From Rhodobacter sp. (GTDB lineage Bacteria > Pseudomonadota > Alphaproteobacteria > Rhodobacterales > Rhodobacteraceae): DNA of 64,000 nucleotides. The first letter of the stretch is position 1. Every line of letters starts with the position of its first letter. The notes under the pieces are model-generated. The model ran no database searches, was not told the origin of the DNA, and saw nothing but the letters and a program-made list of their open reading frames with translations. The stretch lies in the NCBI GenBank assembly GCA_027487575.1, contig JAIYDJ010000039.1, positions 1 to 64,000 on the forward strand. Direction: 5' to 3'. The position numbers and the translations under genes are program-made. Shown here one piece after another: positions 1 to 7,649 of the stretch.

Positions 1-288
1 AAAACCTATATCCTTGAACGCGCCATCGTGGCCGATCTGTCCATCGTCAAGGCATGGAAGGCGGACCCGTCCGGCAACCTCGTCTTCCGCAAGACCGCCC
101 GCAACTTCAACCCGCCCGCCGCGACCTGCGGCAAGGTCTGCGTGGCGGAGGTCGAGGAAATCGTGGCGCTGGGCGCGCTCGACCCCGACACGATCCACCT
201 GCCGGGCATCTATGTGCACCGCATCGTGCAGGGGAGCCACGAGAAGCGGATCGAACAGCGCACCGTGCGCAAGAAGGAGGCTGTGTGA
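1..288 (+). CDS. scoA: Succinyl-CoA:3-ketoacid CoA-transferase subunit A, C-terminal part
   Basis: The reading frame is open from the first base, so the N-terminus lies outside the window. The visible 95 residues match the end of the alpha subunit of class I (SCOT-type) 3-oxoacid CoA-transferases, including the stretch [15 protein letters not shown] and the ending [12 protein letters not shown]. With subunit B it transfers CoA from succinyl-CoA to acetoacetate or a related 3-oxoacid in ketone-body or polyhydroxybutyrate-derived carbon use in the cytoplasm. The stop TGA (286-288) overlaps the ATG of subunit B (288), indicating translational coupling and stoichiometric synthesis. Family assignment is strong; the exact acid substrate is inferred. 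Confidence 0.93.
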   Translation, partial: KTYILERAIVADLSIVKAWKADPSGNLVFRKTARNFNPPAATCGKVCVAEVEEIVALGALDPDTIHLPGIYVHRIVQGSHEKRIEQRTVRKKEAV

Positions 289-914
289 TGTGGGACCGCA
301 ACCAGATGGCCGCCCGCGCGGCGCAGGAACTGCAGGATGGCACCTATGTCAACCTTGGCATCGGCATCCCGACGCTGGTGTCGAACTACATCCCCGCTGG
401 CGTCAACGTCACGTTGCAGTCGGAAAACGGCATGCTGGGCATGGGTCCGTTTCCGTTCGAGGGCGAGGAAGATGCCGACCTGATCAACGCGGGCAAGCAG
501 ACCATCACCGAACTGCCACAGACCGCGTTCTTTGATTCGGCGCAAAGCTTTGCGATGATTCGCGGCGGCAAGATCGCGATGGCGATCCTTGGCGCGATGG
601 AAGTGGCGGAAAACGGCGATCTGGCGAACTGGATGATACCGGGCAAGCTGGTCAAGGGCATGGGCGGCGCGATGGATCTTGTCGCGGGCGTGGGCCGCGT
701 GGTGGTCGTGATGGACCACACCAGCAAGCATGGTGAATCCAAGGTCCTGAAATCCTGCACCCTGCCGCTGACGGGCCAGGGCGTTGTCAACCGCATCATC
801 TCGAACCTTGGCGTGCTGGATGTGGTGCCGGGCGGGCTGCGGATCGTCGAACTGGCCGACGGGGTGACCGAAGCCGAACTGAGGGCCGCGACCGAGGCGA
901 CGCTGGTTGACTGA
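288..914 (+). CDS. scoB: Succinyl-CoA:3-ketoacid CoA-transferase subunit B
   Basis: The 208-residue beta subunit of a class I CoA-transferase has the usual length for a stand-alone B subunit. The catalytic glutamate lies in the [10 protein letters not shown] motif (Glu46 from ATG 288), the residue that forms the enzyme-CoA thioester in this family. The N-terminal LGIGIPTLV loop and the later [14 protein letters not shown] segment are also family hallmarks. The start at 288 is chosen because it overlaps the scoA stop; a longer open frame upstream is only the shadow of scoA. The 3' end overlaps the next gene's possible TTG start at 907, so the three genes may form one transcript. Confidence 0.95.
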   Translation: MWDRNQMAARAAQELQDGTYVNLGIGIPTLVSNYIPAGVNVTLQSENGMLGMGPFPFEGEEDADLINAGKQTITELPQTAFFDSAQSFAMIRGGKIAMAILGAMEVAENGDLANWMIPGKLVKGMGGAMDLVAGVGRVVVVMDHTSKHGESKVLKSCTLPLTGQGVVNRIISNLGVLDVVPGGLRIVELADGVTEAELRAATEATLVD

Positions 915-1203
915 ACCGGTGATCACCCGCGAGGTGCGCGCCGATGGCGCCAAGGGCCGCTATGTGCTGCGAGCAGACGGGCACGAGGCGGAATTGACCT
1001 ATTCGGTGACCTCGCCGGACCTGATCATCGCCGACCACACCGGCGTGCCGGACGCCCTGCGCGGAACCGGGGCGGGTCTTGCCCTGGTCACCCGGATGGT
1101 TGCAGACGCCCGCGCCGAAGGGTTCCGGATCATGCCGCTTTGCCCGTTCGTGAACGCCACGCGCAAGAAGCATCCCGATTGGGCCGACGCCTTTGCGGTC
1201 TGA
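907..1203 (+). CDS. Small GNAT-family N-acetyltransferase (YjdJ/COG2388 type)
   Basis: This is a short (98 aa) acetyltransferase-fold protein. The [10 protein letters not shown] segment is the acetyl-CoA pyrophosphate-binding loop (R-x-x-G-x-G/A), and the C-terminal [14 protein letters not shown] stretch is the characteristic end of the YjdJ-like mini-GNAT family, which lacks the N-terminal part of full-size GNAT enzymes. Substrate is unknown; relatives may acetylate small amines or protein N-termini. The start is uncertain: TTG at 907 overlaps the scoB stop, while GTG at 919 would give a protein four residues shorter. The overlap suggests coupling to the CoA-transferase operon but implies no metabolic link by itself. 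Confidence 0.8.
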   Translation: MTEPVITREVRADGAKGRYVLRADGHEAELTYSVTSPDLIIADHTGVPDALRGTGAGLALVTRMVADARAEGFRIMPLCPFVNATRKKHPDWADAFAV

Positions 1204-1215
1204 CCTGGCCTCCTG

Positions 1216-2088
1216 TCAACCACCCGCCGCGTTCACCTTGAACACGCAAGGGTCGGTCACCAGTTCGGGCGGCGTCAGGCAAAGCCCCTGCGCCACCTGC
1301 CACGCTGCAAGCACCTTGGGCACATAGTCCCGCGTCTCGGCATAGGGTGGCACGCCCGCATTGGCGCGCACGGCCCCCTCGCCCGCGTTGTAGGCCGCAA
1401 GCACCATCAGGGGATCGCGGTCGAACTCGGTCATCAGCCAGTCGAGATAGGCCACCCCGCCCTTGATGTTCTGCGCGGGGTCGGTCGAATCGGTCACGCC
1501 AAAACGTTCTGCGGTGGCGGGGATCAATTGCATCAGCCCCTCTGCCCCGGCGGAACTGACCGCATCGGTGCGACCCGCGCTTTCGATGCCGATCACCGCC
1601 AGCACCAGCGCGGGCGAAACCTGCGTGCCGATCGTCGCCTTCAGGATATCGGTGCCATGCGTCGTGGCGATGTCCTGCAAGTGTTGCAGGCGTGGCGCAC
1701 GGACCGCCGCCCCCGCCGGTCCATTCGAAAGCGTGGCCATGGCCAGCGGATAGCGGCCATCCACCGCGTCCTGCGCCACTGGCACGGCGTCCCAGAACCA
1801 GCCGTAGGCCGCAGTCGGGGGCGTCACCGGTGACAGCGCGGCGGGTTCTGCACCCGGGTCCGGCGTCGTAGGGGCAACGCCATCCGGATCGACTTTCGGC
1901 AGGGCCGCCAGCAGACGGGCCTGTTCGGCGGGGTCGATCTGCACCGTGATCCGCTTGCCGGACGGACCCTGCCCGACCTTCACGCGCTTGAAGGTGAAAT
2001 TGTCTGCGCCGGAAAGAATCTCTGCCGAAACCATCGCCGGTGCGGCGGCCAGAATTGCGGATATCAGAAGCCTGCCCAGAAATCGCAT
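1216..2088 (-). CDS. Periplasmic lytic transglycosylase (SLT domain)
   Basis: This 290-residue secreted protein has a clear Sec signal peptide (residues 1-22, ending AMVSA). After a Pro/Ala-rich linker (about 65-95) comes an SLT domain from about 147 to 250. The catalytic glutamate is Glu169 in IGIESAG, followed by the GLMQLIPATAERFGV motif and AYNAGEGAV near the end. It should cleave MurNAc-GlcNAc bonds to form 1,6-anhydro-muropeptides. It is transcribed away from the Flp pilin genes across a 281-bp gap; peptidoglycan-opening enzymes often accompany envelope-spanning machines, so a role in Tad assembly is plausible but inferred. The C-terminus carries a Cys pair (LCLTPPELVTDPC). Confidence 0.9.
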   Translation of the reverse strand: MRFLGRLLISAILAAAPAMVSAEILSGADNFTFKRVKVGQGPSGKRITVQIDPAEQARLLAALPKVDPDGVAPTTPDPGAEPAALSPVTPPTAAYGWFWDAVPVAQDAVDGRYPLAMATLSNGPAGAAVRAPRLQHLQDIATTHGTDILKATIGTQVSPALVLAVIGIESAGRTDAVSSAGAEGLMQLIPATAERFGVTDSTDPAQNIKGGVAYLDWLMTEFDRDPLMVLAAYNAGEGAVRANAGVPPYAETRDYVPKVLAAWQVAQGLCLTPPELVTDPCVFKVNAAGG

Positions 2089-2369
2089 GGCCGGAATGCC
2101 TGCTTTTGTTGTTTTTATTTAATAAAACTTGCCAGACAAACGCCCGTTTGACCATCGCCCACGGAAAGAAGCTGCGATCTGTGGCCCGCATGTCGCAAGA
2201 ACAACGCCGAAGGACCCCCAAAAGACCCTTTCTCTGCCCCAATCGGGCCACGATTGGCAGGCAAAACTCCTCTCATGCCGAAACGAAGATCGGACCGGAA
2301 CAGAGGCCGGAAAGAGTTAACGCGGTGCGGCAGGCAACCAGAGCAACTCCTAGATAGGGACAGAATACC
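2089..2369. promoter_or_regulatory. Divergent intergenic region between lytic transglycosylase and pilin gene
   Basis: This 281-bp gap separates the minus-strand transglycosylase from the plus-strand pilin gene and must carry promoters for both. It is richer in A+T than its flanks close to the transglycosylase start (around 2100-2130, a TTTTGTTGTTTTTATTTAAT run). I can see no convincing -35/-10 pair that I would assign with certainty, and no open frame with a ribosome-binding site apart from the pilin itself. Confidence 0.5.
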
Positions 2370-2558
2370 ATGAACATCCTGAACATCTTCAAATCCTTCA
2401 AGAACGACGAAGCCGGCGCAGTGACCGTTGACTGGGTCGTTCTGACCGCAGCCATCGTTGGCCTCGGCCTGGTCGTGATGACCTCGGTTGGCGGCGGCAT
2501 CGAGTCGCTGGGCAGCACCGTTGCCACCGACCTGTCGGCGACGACCACGGGCTACTGA
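2370..2558 (+). CDS. flp: Flp-type major pilin, first copy
   Basis: This 62-residue Flp pilin has a short basic leader (MNILNIFKSFKNDEAG), then the mature hydrophobic alpha-helix starting at AVTVDWVVLTAAIVG. Cleavage by the TadV/CpaA-type peptidase is expected after the Gly preceding AVTVDW. The canonical Flp motif has Glu-Tyr at mature positions 5-6; here Asp-Trp occupies these positions, as in many Rhodobacterales pilins. The mature subunit would be about 46 residues, polar and Thr-rich at the C-terminus (ATTTGY). A strong terminator follows immediately, separating it from the rest of the pilus operon and suggesting high-level monocistronic expression with partial read-through. Confidence 0.93.
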   Translation: MNILNIFKSFKNDEAGAVTVDWVVLTAAIVGLGLVVMTSVGGGIESLGSTVATDLSATTTGY

Positions 2559-2583
2559 TCCTTTCGAACCTGACACCGGATCA

Positions 2584-2617
2584 GGCCGCGCATCACCGAT
2601 GCGCGGCCTTTTCTTTT
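2584..2617 (+). terminator. Rho-independent terminator between the two pilin genes
   Basis: A perfect 11-bp stem, GGCCGCGCATC pairing with GATGCGCGGCC around a 3-nt ACC loop, is followed at once by TTTTCTTTT. It lies 25 bp after the stop of the first pilin gene. It should terminate most transcripts from the first pilin promoter and so make pilin mRNA far more abundant than the assembly-machine mRNA. Confidence 0.9.
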
Positions 2618-2793
2618 CGCAAAGCGGGTTGGCCCGCCTTTCTTTCCGCCATCGTCCGGGCCGTCGCCGTCCGACACGATGACACCACGCACCTGCCCCA
2701 ATTCAGTCAAGATTTCCCTGCACCGTGTCAAAAGTGATCGAGTGCGGCCAGCGTGGGGGCATCTGCAATCCGTCCAGTCAAAAGGGACAAAAG

Positions 2794-2988
2794 ATGAGTG
2801 CAAAGTTTCACGTCAAGGCCCTTCTGGAAAAGGAAGACGGCGCTGTGACCGTCGACTGGGTGGTGCTGAGTGCGGCGATCATCGGCATTGGCCTGTTGGT
2901 CCTGATGCCGATCGCCTTCAGCACGACCAACGCCACCAACGACGTGTCCGCCTACGTCGGCGGTGTCCCGGTGGGCTACGGCAACTGA
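2794..2988 (+). CDS. Flp-type pilin, second copy
   Basis: This second Flp pilin (64 aa) starts at ATG 2794, preceded by an AAAGGGA ribosome-binding site; a GTG at 2725 in the same frame is rejected because it would prepend 23 non-pilin residues. The sequence MSAKFHVKALLEKEDG is the leader, then AVTVDWVVLSAAIIGIGLLV is the mature helix. It keeps the Asp-Trp variant of the Flp motif. The mature tail (NDVSAYVGGVPVGYGN) differs from copy one and is Gly/Val-rich rather than Thr-rich, so it may be a minor pilin, a tip or base subunit, or one used under other conditions. It lies 42 bp upstream of cpaB. Confidence 0.9.
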   Translation: MSAKFHVKALLEKEDGAVTVDWVVLSAAIIGIGLLVLMPIAFSTTNATNDVSAYVGGVPVGYGN

Positions 2989-3030
2989 TGCAATGCGGGT
3001 GGGGCTACCTGCAGTCAAAGAGGTAAAGCA

Positions 3031-3888
3031 ATGCGTATGATGTTCGGTTTGGTCCTGATTGTCGGCCTCGCTCTTGCGGGGCTCGCGGTCTATATGGCGC
3101 AGGGCTATATCAGCCAGACGCAGACCGCCTTGCAGCGCGAGAAGGAAATGCGCGCCAAGACCGGCCCCCTGGTCGAAGTGTTTGTCGTCAACAAGCCAAG
3201 AGCCTATGGCGATCTCTTGACCAAGGACGATGTCGAAAAGATCTACTGGCCCGAAAAATCGCTGCCCGAGGGGATTTTCCGCGACGAGGCCCTGCTGTTC
3301 CCCGAGGACGGCAAGGAACCGCGTTATGTACTGCGCCAGATGGAAAAGTATGACCCGATCCTGCCGGTCAAGATCACCGAACCCGGCCAGTCCGCCGGTC
3401 TGACGGGCCAGCTGGCCAAGGGGATGCGTGCCTTCGCGATCAAGGTCGACGTGTCCACCGGCGTTTCGGGTTTCGTCCAGCCGGGCGACCGGGTCGACAT
3501 CTACTGGACCGGATCCGGGCCCGGCAGCGTTGCCGGTGCCACGGTCGAATTCACCCGGCTGATTGAAAGCGGTGTGAACATCATCGCGGTCGACCAGACC
3601 GCCGACAACGGCAACGGGGGCGCCATGGTGGCGCGCACGGTCACCGTTGCGGCATCGCCCGAAGAGGTTGCGCGTCTGGCACAGGCGCAGGCCACCGGGC
3701 GGCTTGCCCTGTCTCTGGTCGGAATGGGCGACGAGACGGTGAACGGCCGGATCGAAGTGGACCAGATGGGACTTCTCGGCATCGAGGCGACGGCCGAAGT
3801 CGCGGCCCCCGAGGCTGAAAAGGTCTGTTCGGTCCGCACGCGCAAAGGGTCCGATATCGTCGAGATGCCCATTCCCTGCACGAATTGA
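3031..3888 (+). CDS. cpaB: Flp pilus assembly protein CpaB/RcpC
   Basis: The 285-residue inner-membrane-anchored periplasmic protein has a single N-terminal membrane segment (about residues 2-25) and then an SAF-like domain beginning at VEVFVVNKPRAYGDLLTKDD. The GMRAFAIKVDVSTGVSGFVQPGDRVDIYWTG segment is the conserved RcpC core (positions about 132-162). It is thought to bridge the inner-membrane platform and the RcpA/CpaC secretin and may bind peptidoglycan. The C-terminal part has two cysteines (KVCSVRTRKG and MPIPCTN) that could form a disulfide. It follows the second pilin closely and is separated from cpaC by about 200 bp containing a hairpin. Confidence 0.92.
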   Translation: MRMMFGLVLIVGLALAGLAVYMAQGYISQTQTALQREKEMRAKTGPLVEVFVVNKPRAYGDLLTKDDVEKIYWPEKSLPEGIFRDEALLFPEDGKEPRYVLRQMEKYDPILPVKITEPGQSAGLTGQLAKGMRAFAIKVDVSTGVSGFVQPGDRVDIYWTGSGPGSVAGATVEFTRLIESGVNIIAVDQTADNGNGGAMVARTVTVAASPEEVARLAQAQATGRLALSLVGMGDETVNGRIEVDQMGLLGIEATAEVAAPEAEKVCSVRTRKGSDIVEMPIPCTN

Positions 3889-3901
3889 GCGACGCCCAAG
3901 G

Positions 3902-3931
3902 CCCACCCTCACATGATCTGGGGGTGGGTTT
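3902..3931 (+). terminator. Hairpin with short T-tract downstream of cpaB
   Basis: CCCACCC at 3902-3908 can pair with GGGTGGG at 3922-3928, followed by TTT. The stem is only about seven pairs and the loop is long, so this is a weak terminator or an attenuator. The following 150 bp up to cpaC are A/T-richer (for example AACCAATTGATTCTTGCTTAAAAAG near 3990-4015), which would suit a separate promoter for the cpaC-onward part of the locus. Confidence 0.5.
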
Positions 3932-4089
3932 CCGCGCATCGCCAACGGGTGGGTGGCTGTTGCAGGTTATCCACATAAGAAACCTGCTTTAACCAATTGA
4001 TTCTTGCTTAAAAAGCGGAACTCGGGCACTTTAGGGATGGATCGGGCGTCCAAGACCCGACCAGAGGCGAGAAAAGAAGGGCAGGACAC

Positions 4090-5484
4090 ATGAAACTGCG
4101 CAGCCTATTGATGGCCGGTGTGGTGGGCTTCGCCCTCGCGCTCGGAACCGCGCCATCCGTCTTTGCTCAGACCCTGCGGGTGATGACCGGCTCTGCCTCG
4201 ACCCCCCTGCAGGTGCCGATGAACCGCGCCGTCGTTGTGGAAAGCGACGAACCCTTTGCGGAACTGTCGATTGCCAACCCCGGAATCGCCGACATCTCGA
4301 CCCTCTCGGACCGGTCGATCTACGTCTTGGGCAAAACCCCGGGTCGCACAACGTTGACGCTCTTGTCGCCGGACGGCCGTCTGATCGCGAACGTCGAAGT
4401 CCACGTCACCCCCGACATTGCCGAATTCAAGGAGCGCCTGCAGCAGATCCTGCCGGGCGAGAACATCGAAGTCCGCACCGCCAACGATGGCATCGTGCTG
4501 TCGGGAACCGTGTCTTCCACTGCCAAGCTGGACCGCGCGCTGGACCTTGCCAACCGTTATGCCCCCGAACGCGTGTCCAATCTGATGAGCGTCGGCGGAA
4601 CCCAGCAGGTCATGCTGAAAGTCCGCTTCGCCGAAATGAACAGGTCCGTGTCCAAAAGCCTGTCGTCCTCGCTGGCCATTCAGGGTGGCACGGATGTGGG
4701 CGTAAACGGCGAGACCGGCACCTGGCTTGCGCCCGGCAACGGCATCGACACCGGGGTTACCGCCAAGGCCGGGTCCGAAGGGGCCTTTGCGCTTGGCTTC
4801 TCGGCCGGATCGCTAGAATTCGCCGTTCTGCTCGAGGCGCTGGAATCGAAAGGTGTCGTGCGCACGCTCGCGGAACCCAACCTGACCGCCCTGTCCGGCC
4901 AAGAGGCCAAGTTCCTTGCCGGTGGCGAATATCCGATTCCGGTCGCGTCCGGCGACGGCACGATCACCGTCGAATACAAACCCTTCGGCGTCGAACTGAA
5001 TTTCACGCCAGTGGTGGTCGATGGCGACATCATCAACCTGACGATCAACGCCGCCGTGTCATCGATCGACACATCGACCACGCTGTCCACGACCTCGGGC
5101 TTTTCGATCAACGCGTTCAAACGGCGCGAAACATCGACCACGGTGGAAATGCGCGATGGGGAAAGCTTTGCCATCGCCGGTCTGCTGCAGGATGATTTCA
5201 CCGACCTGACCGGGCAGGTGCCATGGCTGGGCGACATTCCCATCCTTGGCGCGCTGTTCCGCAGCGCCGAGTATCAGCGCAACCAGTCCGAACTGGTGAT
5301 CATAGTCACCCCGCATCTGGTGACCCCGACGCGCGGCGAGGCGCTGGCGCTGCCGACCGACCGGATCAAGATCCCGACCGAGAAAGACCTGTTCCTGTTC
5401 GGCAAGGTGGCCGGCCAGAAGGGCCCTGCGGGCGAGGTGGCCCGGCAGGATTTCAGCGGTTCCTATGGCTATGTGATGGAGTGA
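4090..5484 (+). CDS. cpaC: Tad/Flp pilus outer-membrane secretin CpaC/RcpA
   Basis: This 464-residue secretin forms the outer-membrane pore of the Tad pilus. A signal peptide ends at APSVFAQ (about residue 29). Next come a pilus/N0-like domain (TLRVMTGSASTPLQVPMNRAVVVE), a BON-like segment with GENIEVRTANDGIVLSGTVSS, and the C-terminal secretin beta-domain from about residue 170 (QQVMLKVRFAEMNRS) to EYQRNQSELVIIVTPHLV. The ending VPWLGDIPILGALFRS is the canonical secretin signature. Length is normal for the family. The downstream OmpA-like lipoprotein starts 5 bp after the stop, implying co-translation. Confidence 0.95.
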   Translation: MKLRSLLMAGVVGFALALGTAPSVFAQTLRVMTGSASTPLQVPMNRAVVVESDEPFAELSIANPGIADISTLSDRSIYVLGKTPGRTTLTLLSPDGRLIANVEVHVTPDIAEFKERLQQILPGENIEVRTANDGIVLSGTVSSTAKLDRALDLANRYAPERVSNLMSVGGTQQVMLKVRFAEMNRSVSKSLSSSLAIQGGTDVGVNGETGTWLAPGNGIDTGVTAKAGSEGAFALGFSAGSLEFAVLLEALESKGVVRTLAEPNLTALSGQEAKFLAGGEYPIPVASGDGTITVEYKPFGVELNFTPVVVDGDIINLTINAAVSSIDTSTTLSTTSGFSINAFKRRETSTTVEMRDGESFAIAGLLQDDFTDLTGQVPWLGDIPILGALFRSAEYQRNQSELVIIVTPHLVTPTRGEALALPTDRIKIPTEKDLFLFGKVAGQKGPAGEVARQDFSGSYGYVME

Positions 5485-5489
5485 GGACG

Positions 5490-6140
5490 ATGCGCGGCAC
5501 TTCCGGTCTGGTCTTCGTTCTGACTGCGGCACTGGCCCTATCGGGTTGCGCCAACGATTTCCTGCGCGAAGCGGGCGCAGAGGTTGACGAGGGCGGGTTC
5601 GGCAACCCGAACATGAACAACACCCTGCTGATGACAGGTCAAGCGAGCTATACCGTTGCCCTTGCAGAACGATTCGCCCGCGAGGTTCCCTCGACGATCA
5701 CCTTCCCGTTCAACTCGGCCGCGCTGACGCCTGAGGCGCAGACCACGCTGCGCCGACAGGCCGACTGGATCCGCCAGTTCCCCGAAGTCCGCTTCCGGGT
5801 TTACGGTCATACCGACCTTGTCGGATCGAACGGCTACAACAAGGCGCTGGGACTGCGTCGGGCCAAGGCGACCGTGGCCTATCTATCGACATTGGGCATC
5901 TCGACCAGCCGTCTGGAAGCCGTCGCATCCTTTGGAAAGACGCAGCCCGTTGTGCAGACGTCGGGCCCGGAAGAGCGCAACCGCCGCACGGTGACCGAGG
6001 TGACCGGCTTCGTCAAAGGCCATCCGATGCTGCTGAACGGCAAATATGCCGCCGTGATCTTCCGCGAATACGTCGAAGGCGCGACACGTCAGCACCCCGA
6101 AGTGGCTCAGACCGCGTCCGAGGTCGATCCTGGCCAGTAA
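5490..6140 (+). CDS. OmpA-family lipoprotein of the Tad locus
   Basis: This 216-residue outer-membrane lipoprotein has a lipobox at ALSGC (Cys19), so the mature protein is anchored by lipid. From about residue 65 it carries an OmpA C-terminal peptidoglycan-binding domain: ITFPFNSAALTPEAQ, then VRFRVYGHTDLVGSNGYNKALGLRRAKATV and a final RNRRTVTEV. The start at 5490 is chosen over the long upstream open frame because it gives a proper lipoprotein signal and sits just after the cpaC stop. It occupies the slot where Caulobacter-type loci have cpaD; a role in anchoring the secretin to the cell wall is inferred from position. Confidence 0.88.
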   Translation: MRGTSGLVFVLTAALALSGCANDFLREAGAEVDEGGFGNPNMNNTLLMTGQASYTVALAERFAREVPSTITFPFNSAALTPEAQTTLRRQADWIRQFPEVRFRVYGHTDLVGSNGYNKALGLRRAKATVAYLSTLGISTSRLEAVASFGKTQPVVQTSGPEERNRRTVTEVTGFVKGHPMLLNGKYAAVIFREYVEGATRQHPEVAQTASEVDPGQ

Positions 6141-6356
6141 AGTGCGACGGCGCGAGCCCTTTGGTCGCGTGCAGTCACCTCTTTGTTTCGCATTCGCGTA
6201 AAAATCAAAGATTAACGGTTTTTTAGCCCCATTCTCGCCACCATCAGGCAGCAGTTTCTCTCCAACGGGAACAGTCGCATCGGCCATTTGGCCATGCACA
6301 GCGCATTGTGCGATCTTCGGGCCGCAGGGTGTCTGTCTTTGGAAGGACGTGAGGCG

Positions 6357-7628
6357 ATGACGAGCGTGGCAAATCTGGCGCCGGAACCGGCCCCCATCGT
6401 AGCGTGCACCATCTCGCGCGACGTGCAGAACTTCGATCTCCTGATCGACGATATGGAACTGGAACTCGGCGAAAGCTGGGGCGATCTGTCGTTCGAGGAT
6501 GCGGCGGTGTTCCTTGGACAGCCGGATGCCGCGACGCTGGAATTCGTGGCCATCGCCGTCAACGGCGAAGACGAAGCCGATCTGACCCGAATCACCGACA
6601 TCATCCGGCAGGCCAAGGCGCGCTCGATCAAGGTGATCCTGATCGCCGATCAGGTCAGCCCGATTGCCCTGCATCAGCTCTTGCGCCTTGGCGCAGATGA
6701 TTTCGTGCCCTATCCCCTGCCCGAAGGCGCGCTGCACGAGGCGATCGAGCGGATGCGTAAACCCGCCGTTGTCGCCGCGCCACCTGCGGCCGCGGCTGCC
6801 GCCCCCCCCGAACAGGACGAGGCGCGCCCGGTGTTCAAGGCCAAGGGTGACCGAGACGCCGTGGTTCTGCCGGTCCATGGTTTGGCGGGCGGGTCCGGCG
6901 CTTCGACCTTTGCCACCAATCTGGCCTGGGAACTGGCGACCATCGACAAGAACCCGCCCCGCGTCTGCCTGATCGACCTGGATTTCCAATATGGCTCTGC
7001 CGCGACCTACCTTGACCTGCCGCGCAAGGAAGCGGTGTTCGAACTGCTGTCCGACACCGGCAATGCCGACAGCGATCAGTTGCTGCAGGCCATGCTGACC
7101 TTCAACGACAAGCTGCATGTGCTGACCGCACCTGCCGACATGCTGCCGCTGGACATCGTCACACCCGAAGATATCGGCCGCATCATCGACATGGCACGCG
7201 CGAATTTCGATTTCGTCGTCGTCGACATGCCGAAAACCATCGTGTCCTGGACCGAAACCGTGCTGTCGCGCGCGCATGTCTATTTCGCGCTGCTGGAACT
7301 TGACCTGCGGTCGGCCCAGAACGTGCTGCGGCTGGTCCGCGCGTTGAAGGCCGAAGGGCTGCCGCACGAAAAGCTGCGCTATGTGCTGAACCGCGCGCCG
7401 AAGTTCACCGATCTGTCGGCGAAATCCCGGGTCAAGCGGATGGCCGAAAGCCTGGACATCGCGATCGAGGTGCAACTGCCCGACGGCGGGTCGCAGGTCA
7501 CACAGGCCAACGATCACGGGCTGCCGTTGTCGGAGTCGGCGGCCAAGAACGTGTTGCGGCGAGAAATCCAGAAACTCGCCAAGTCGCTGTTTGATCTGAA
7601 CAAGGCAGTCGAGTCCGGCAAACGCTGA
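6357..7628 (+). CDS. cpaE: Tad pilus polar-localisation ATPase-like protein CpaE/TadZ
   Basis: The 423-residue protein has an N-terminal atypical receiver-like domain (about 15-135), an Ala/Pro linker and a C-terminal MinD/ParA-type domain. The P-loop region at about 175-185 reads GLAGGSGAST: it lacks both lysines of the KGGVGKT deviant Walker A motif, although a Walker-type IDLDFQYGSAA follows. TadZ proteins place the Tad machine, usually at a pole. Start ATG 6357 is preferred to an in-frame ATG at 6288 because GGAAGGA lies at the right distance and the receiver fold begins soon after. A 216-bp gap upstream may contain an own promoter. Confidence 0.9.
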   Translation: MTSVANLAPEPAPIVACTISRDVQNFDLLIDDMELELGESWGDLSFEDAAVFLGQPDAATLEFVAIAVNGEDEADLTRITDIIRQAKARSIKVILIADQVSPIALHQLLRLGADDFVPYPLPEGALHEAIERMRKPAVVAAPPAAAAAAPPEQDEARPVFKAKGDRDAVVLPVHGLAGGSGASTFATNLAWELATIDKNPPRVCLIDLDFQYGSAATYLDLPRKEAVFELLSDTGNADSDQLLQAMLTFNDKLHVLTAPADMLPLDIVTPEDIGRIIDMARANFDFVVVDMPKTIVSWTETVLSRAHVYFALLELDLRSAQNVLRLVRALKAEGLPHEKLRYVLNRAPKFTDLSAKSRVKRMAESLDIAIEVQLPDGGSQVTQANDHGLPLSESAAKNVLRREIQKLAKSLFDLNKAVESGKR

Positions 7629-7649
7629 GATCGGCGAAGGGGTTGAAGT

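Noticed and set aside
2725-2793. GTG-initiated extension of the second pilin
   Set aside because: Adds 23 residues with no leader character; ATG 2794 has a good ribosome-binding site and a typical prepilin leader.
6288-6356. ATG 6288 as start of cpaE
   Set aside because: Poor ribosome-binding site and non-conserved residues; ATG 6357 fits better.
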